Source: Azophilus sp965220425 (GTDB lineage: Bacteria; Pseudomonadota; Gammaproteobacteria; Pseudomonadales; Azotimanducaceae). From it: a stretch of 64,000 nt of DNA. Positions 62,801 to 64,000 of the stretch are shown piece by piece. Positions within the stretch are counted from its first letter, which is position 1; each line of letters starts with the position of its first letter. The DNA lies in assembly GCA_965220425.1 (NCBI GenBank), contig OZ244830.1:3224001-3288000 (forward strand), read 5' to 3'. A program made the position numbers and the translations under genes. Under the pieces are notes generated by a model, which saw only the letters and a program-made list of their open reading frames with translations, was not told the origin of the DNA and ran no database searches.

Positions 62801-63295
62801 CATCGCTGCGGGGAAGGCGTTGATGTCAACCTGGGAGCCTTCGTTCCGGCCGATCGGATCCGGCGACAGCGGGTTGCCCGGAACGAAGCGGCGGCCATTG
62901 ACCACGGTCAGCGTGCGCTGGGTGCCGAGATTGAAGAGGTTCACGAATTCCTGACCGACATTCTGACCGGAGCCGGTGGTCACACCGCTGATGCCAGGGC
63001 CGAAGCCGGGCAGTTCGTTGAGCGCGTCGGCAATGCTGGTGAAGCCGCGTTTATCCAGCGTTTCCGCCTGAAGAACCTGAGCCGGCTGGGAGATGTCTTC
63101 AAAGCCCCGGCGCTGAATGCGCGAACCGGTAACGATGATCTCCTCGATGAACTGGTCATCAGCCTGAATTTCATCAACATCGTCCTGAGCCATAACCGTG
63201 CCAGACGCTGACACAGCAAAGGCGGAAGCGCTGGCGGCAAGCAACGTGCGCAATGTCGCCGAGTCGAATAACTCACGTCGTGTAGATTCTGTCAT
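59840..63295 (-). CDS. Large TonB-dependent receptor
   Basis: Protein of 1151 residues. N-terminal signal TLLAASASAFAVSASGTVMA, TonB box region FIEEIIVTGSRIQRRG, plug with SIADALNELPGFGPGISGVT, NVGQEFVNLFNLGTQRTLTV and IGGAPIYGSDAIAGTVNIVL, then a long beta-barrel ending VFNNKSTLEQEALCAAGLRG and IFVRLNIRG. There is no STN domain, so it does not signal by itself. Several Gly/Asn-rich extracellular loops account for its size. Receptors of this length usually take up oligomers such as peptides or glycans. It is preceded by leader copy 2 and followed by a terminator. Confidence 0.93.
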   Translation of the reverse strand: MTESTRRELFDSATLRTLLAASASAFAVSASGTVMAQDDVDEIQADDQFIEEIIVTGSRIQRRGFEDISQPAQVLQAETLDKRGFTSIADALNELPGFGPGISGVTTGSGQNVGQEFVNLFNLGTQRTLTVVNGRRFVPGNPLSPDPIGRNEGSQVDINAFPAAMIERVEALSIGGAPIYGSDAIAGTVNIVLKEDFEGIDIKTQWDDYEDFSAPEYNVSGVFGANFSDGRGNVTASVEYEEQSGAVRTDIPGLTGRADCFASGGQCIIGPEGLFNILEGPNGYLPAPTNGVPLPGLGINVFQDAQGNILTFGGDGGLSVFDPGLRVGTSAVFFSGGNGFNADDDFQEGVVPVERMVFMGTGHYDLTDNVRLFFETNFLNSRASDLVTQTATSFNTAFLNGPGQGAFGIGIDNPFISEADRQTLIDAGAGGTIFLNGIGLNLNPDAGANSLETTTYRTVGGLEGEFHYGDRHFNWDISMNFGRTTQNRSVSVVRGDAFFNAVDSIILDAGTLAQLNDAGNQSLLQQTINSEQFNVIRDGAVVNVGTGEAQQGDIICRGFLNPGGPVDQNVGGPTEGVSTGNTPTPDAALVGCTPLNLFGLNDPNSNPFETINFITSQAQSFGEINQVDFVANFGGDLFELPAGWVQFNVGFERRREFGKLQNSGVVEDALSRQLQVASFPRAEVTSNEAFGEVVIPVMSDNFKFGFDDALSFIDRLDFQGAYRRIRARGASDSASELLGNALSGSVNSYSAGGTIAMFDEQLVVRGNYTRSVRQPSIVELFSPFAAARAITGDPCDVTNINDAPGTNRQANCIAAAQMLGFTGATVGTDSAGDTGLILAPGDLVFNTPSVIASIPLLAGGNPNLNFEIGNSWTAGFTLQPNAVPGLTFRADWVDITINDQIVQPGFTFFTETCFDTSLTAPECENFERVGPQPATDGSLIGGFDIVKGTTGFGNTGFIELQALQAQIRYGYDVADALEFMKLGRGENDWGNFSTQWMFYVPITYRDSASSAGLDASGRPANQVGSTSNILGPFPTSNNHSPIQFTADFGWEWRQWDLFWRLSYSGSVNPCFKRVPGDCDDIPDEAYELGNDVEHDFSIGYNHNDRVRIRAGISNVFNNKSTLEQEALCAAGLRGCGNPYGRNIFVRLNIRG

Positions 63296-63308
63296 TTAAT
63301 TGCCCCTT

Positions 63309-63418
63309 CTCCATCGGGTCCGGTTTTACCCACCCGGTCTCGGGAATTATCTTCGGTGTCGGCGGGCTTTCAAAGGAAAGTCTTTCTCATCCTTGCGAAG
63401 GATGAGCCTAATTACCGC
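63309..63418 (-). promoter_or_regulatory. 110-nt conserved leader, copy 2 (upstream of large TonB receptor)
   Basis: Read on the minus strand this equals 30195-30304 except for two C-to-T changes. One change lengthens the first hairpin (CTCATCCTT-CGC-AAGGATGAG, 9 bp here against 7 there). The other changes the mini-ORF from MRKTSL to MRKTFL. The last four bases GGAG stand 13 bases before the receptor ATG, with AAGGGG also between. Beyond both ends the two loci share nothing. It is read here as a 5' leader with possible promoter. Confidence 0.7.
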
Positions 63419-63673
63419 ACCAATGGCTCCGCACAAATAACCCCTCAGGCCAAAACCTGATGGATTTTCGACGGAATCTGCAGTCTCGAACGCTGCCTTG
63501 GGCTGGCCCCTCGCCTGCGCTCTGTTTCCATGTGGCCAAACCATTGGGAACGCGACAATATTGTCAATTTCAGGATGGGCTGGCGTTCGCGAATACGTAA
63601 GCGTTCCGTCGTCGCGTGATGGGTAGCTTCGGGCACTGGTAACACAGTTCGCGTTGCGCTATGGTTGCGCGCC

Positions 63674-64000
63674 ATGGCGTTGGACAGGGAAGTTGGTGTC
63701 GCGGCGGCAGGCCGGCGGCCTGCCGATCCGGACTGGCGGCTGCTGTACGAGCAGACGCTCGAGCGGGCCGAGACGGCGGAAGCGCGCGTCGAAGAACTGC
63801 GCTGGGCGGAAACGGTGGCGCGCTCCGAGGCCGGCTCGTGGAAGTCGCGGTTCGAGGCGGCCCGCCGCAAGCGGCAGGAGGCGGACGAGGAGACCAAGCG
63901 TGTGCGCCGCGTCGCGAAGGGCGCCCTGTTCCTGGAATCCGAGGTGGCGCGCCTGACCCGGTTGCTGCGGGCGGCCGGCGTCGACCCGCGCCGGCGCAGC
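63674..64000 (+). CDS. Coiled-coil protein, probably transposase N-terminus, cut by window end
   Basis: From ATG 63674 the frame stays open to the end of the window (109 codons): MALDREVGVAAAGRRPADPD, WRLLYEQTLERAETAEARVE, ELRWAETVARSEAGSWKSRF and ALFLESEVARLTRLLRAAGV. It is very rich in Glu, Arg and Ala, with a coiled-coil heptad pattern and the GSWKSRF block. From memory this resembles the N-terminal coil of some long transposases, but the catalytic part is outside the window. The 63419-63673 gap holds no gene. Confidence 0.5.
   Translation, partial: MALDREVGVAAAGRRPADPDWRLLYEQTLERAETAEARVEELRWAETVARSEAGSWKSRFEAARRKRQEADEETKRVRRVAKGALFLESEVARLTRLLRAAGVDPRRRS

Overview
The window looks like an accessory, IS-riddled stretch of a Pseudomonadota chromosome or large plasmid. 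The evidence is FecI/FecR/TonB signalling, two long TonB receptors, a Dpp/Opp-type importer, isoquinoline oxidoreductase-type Mo enzymes, several type II toxin-antitoxin pairs and a plasmid-type ParB fragment. Genes of differing codon and base use sit side by side, including GC-rich blocks at 6-9.7, 19.6-27 and 45.2-47.1 kb and AT-richer blocks at 10-12, 28-28.8 and 48.5-49.2 kb. At least nine IS elements or IS fragments and many gene remnants are present. No rRNA, tRNA or CRISPR array was recognised.

Layout. 0-5.6 kb: two PIN-toxin TA pairs, an IS6 fragment, a small membrane protein with a winged-helix regulator behind an overlapping-palindrome operator, a dead ABC ATPase fragment and a Fic protein. 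5.7-9.7 kb: a secreted cyclase-family hydrolase facing away from a two-subunit molybdenum oxidoreductase (IorAB-like). 10-17.1 kb: ECF sigma factor, FecR-type anti-sigma, an IS4 element with a 9-bp target duplication, an STN-domain TonB receptor with an internal signal peptide and ribosome site, and a periplasmic SRPBCC-like protein. 17.3-23.2 kb: IS3/IS91 debris, an unidentified truncated gene joined tail to tail with a parB fragment, and a RES/Xre-type TA pair. 23.4-25.7 kb: secreted PSMA-like M28 peptidase. 25.7-28.8 kb: IS481 and IS3 elements, the latter cutting an AAA-ATPase/HNH-type (Septu-like) defence pair.

28.9-56 kb is best read as a decaying catabolic island: flavin monooxygenase, RidA, DUF1028 protein, frameshifted aldehyde dehydrogenase, LysR, ArgE-type deacylase, TMADH-like flavoprotein, frameshifted cupin, aspartase-family lyase, MmgE/PrpD protein, methylaspartate ammonia-lyase, a complete dipeptide-type ABC importer and an enolase-superfamily dehydratase. 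IS481, IS5, IS3/IS256 and ISAs1 elements interrupt it. The enzyme set suggests catabolism of an amino-dicarboxylate such as an N-substituted or branched aspartate; this is inference. 56.2-63.3 kb: a tricorn-like S41 protease convergent with a 1151-residue TonB receptor.

The most intriguing signal is a 110-bp sequence (108/110 identical by eye) that forms the immediate 5' leader, including the Shine-Dalgarno, of both ridA (30195-30304) and, in opposite orientation 33 kb away, the big TonB receptor (63309-63418). Nothing else in the flanks is shared. It has a strong hairpin, a second hairpin next to the SD and a six-codon leader ORF, so it is a candidate cis-regulatory RNA or mobile regulatory cassette. 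Other notable items: an ISAs1 transposase carrying a DruA-like domain and a dnaX-type slippery heptamer; two IS481 copies with almost identical 5' ends but diverged genes; and the STN-TonB dual-start receptor.
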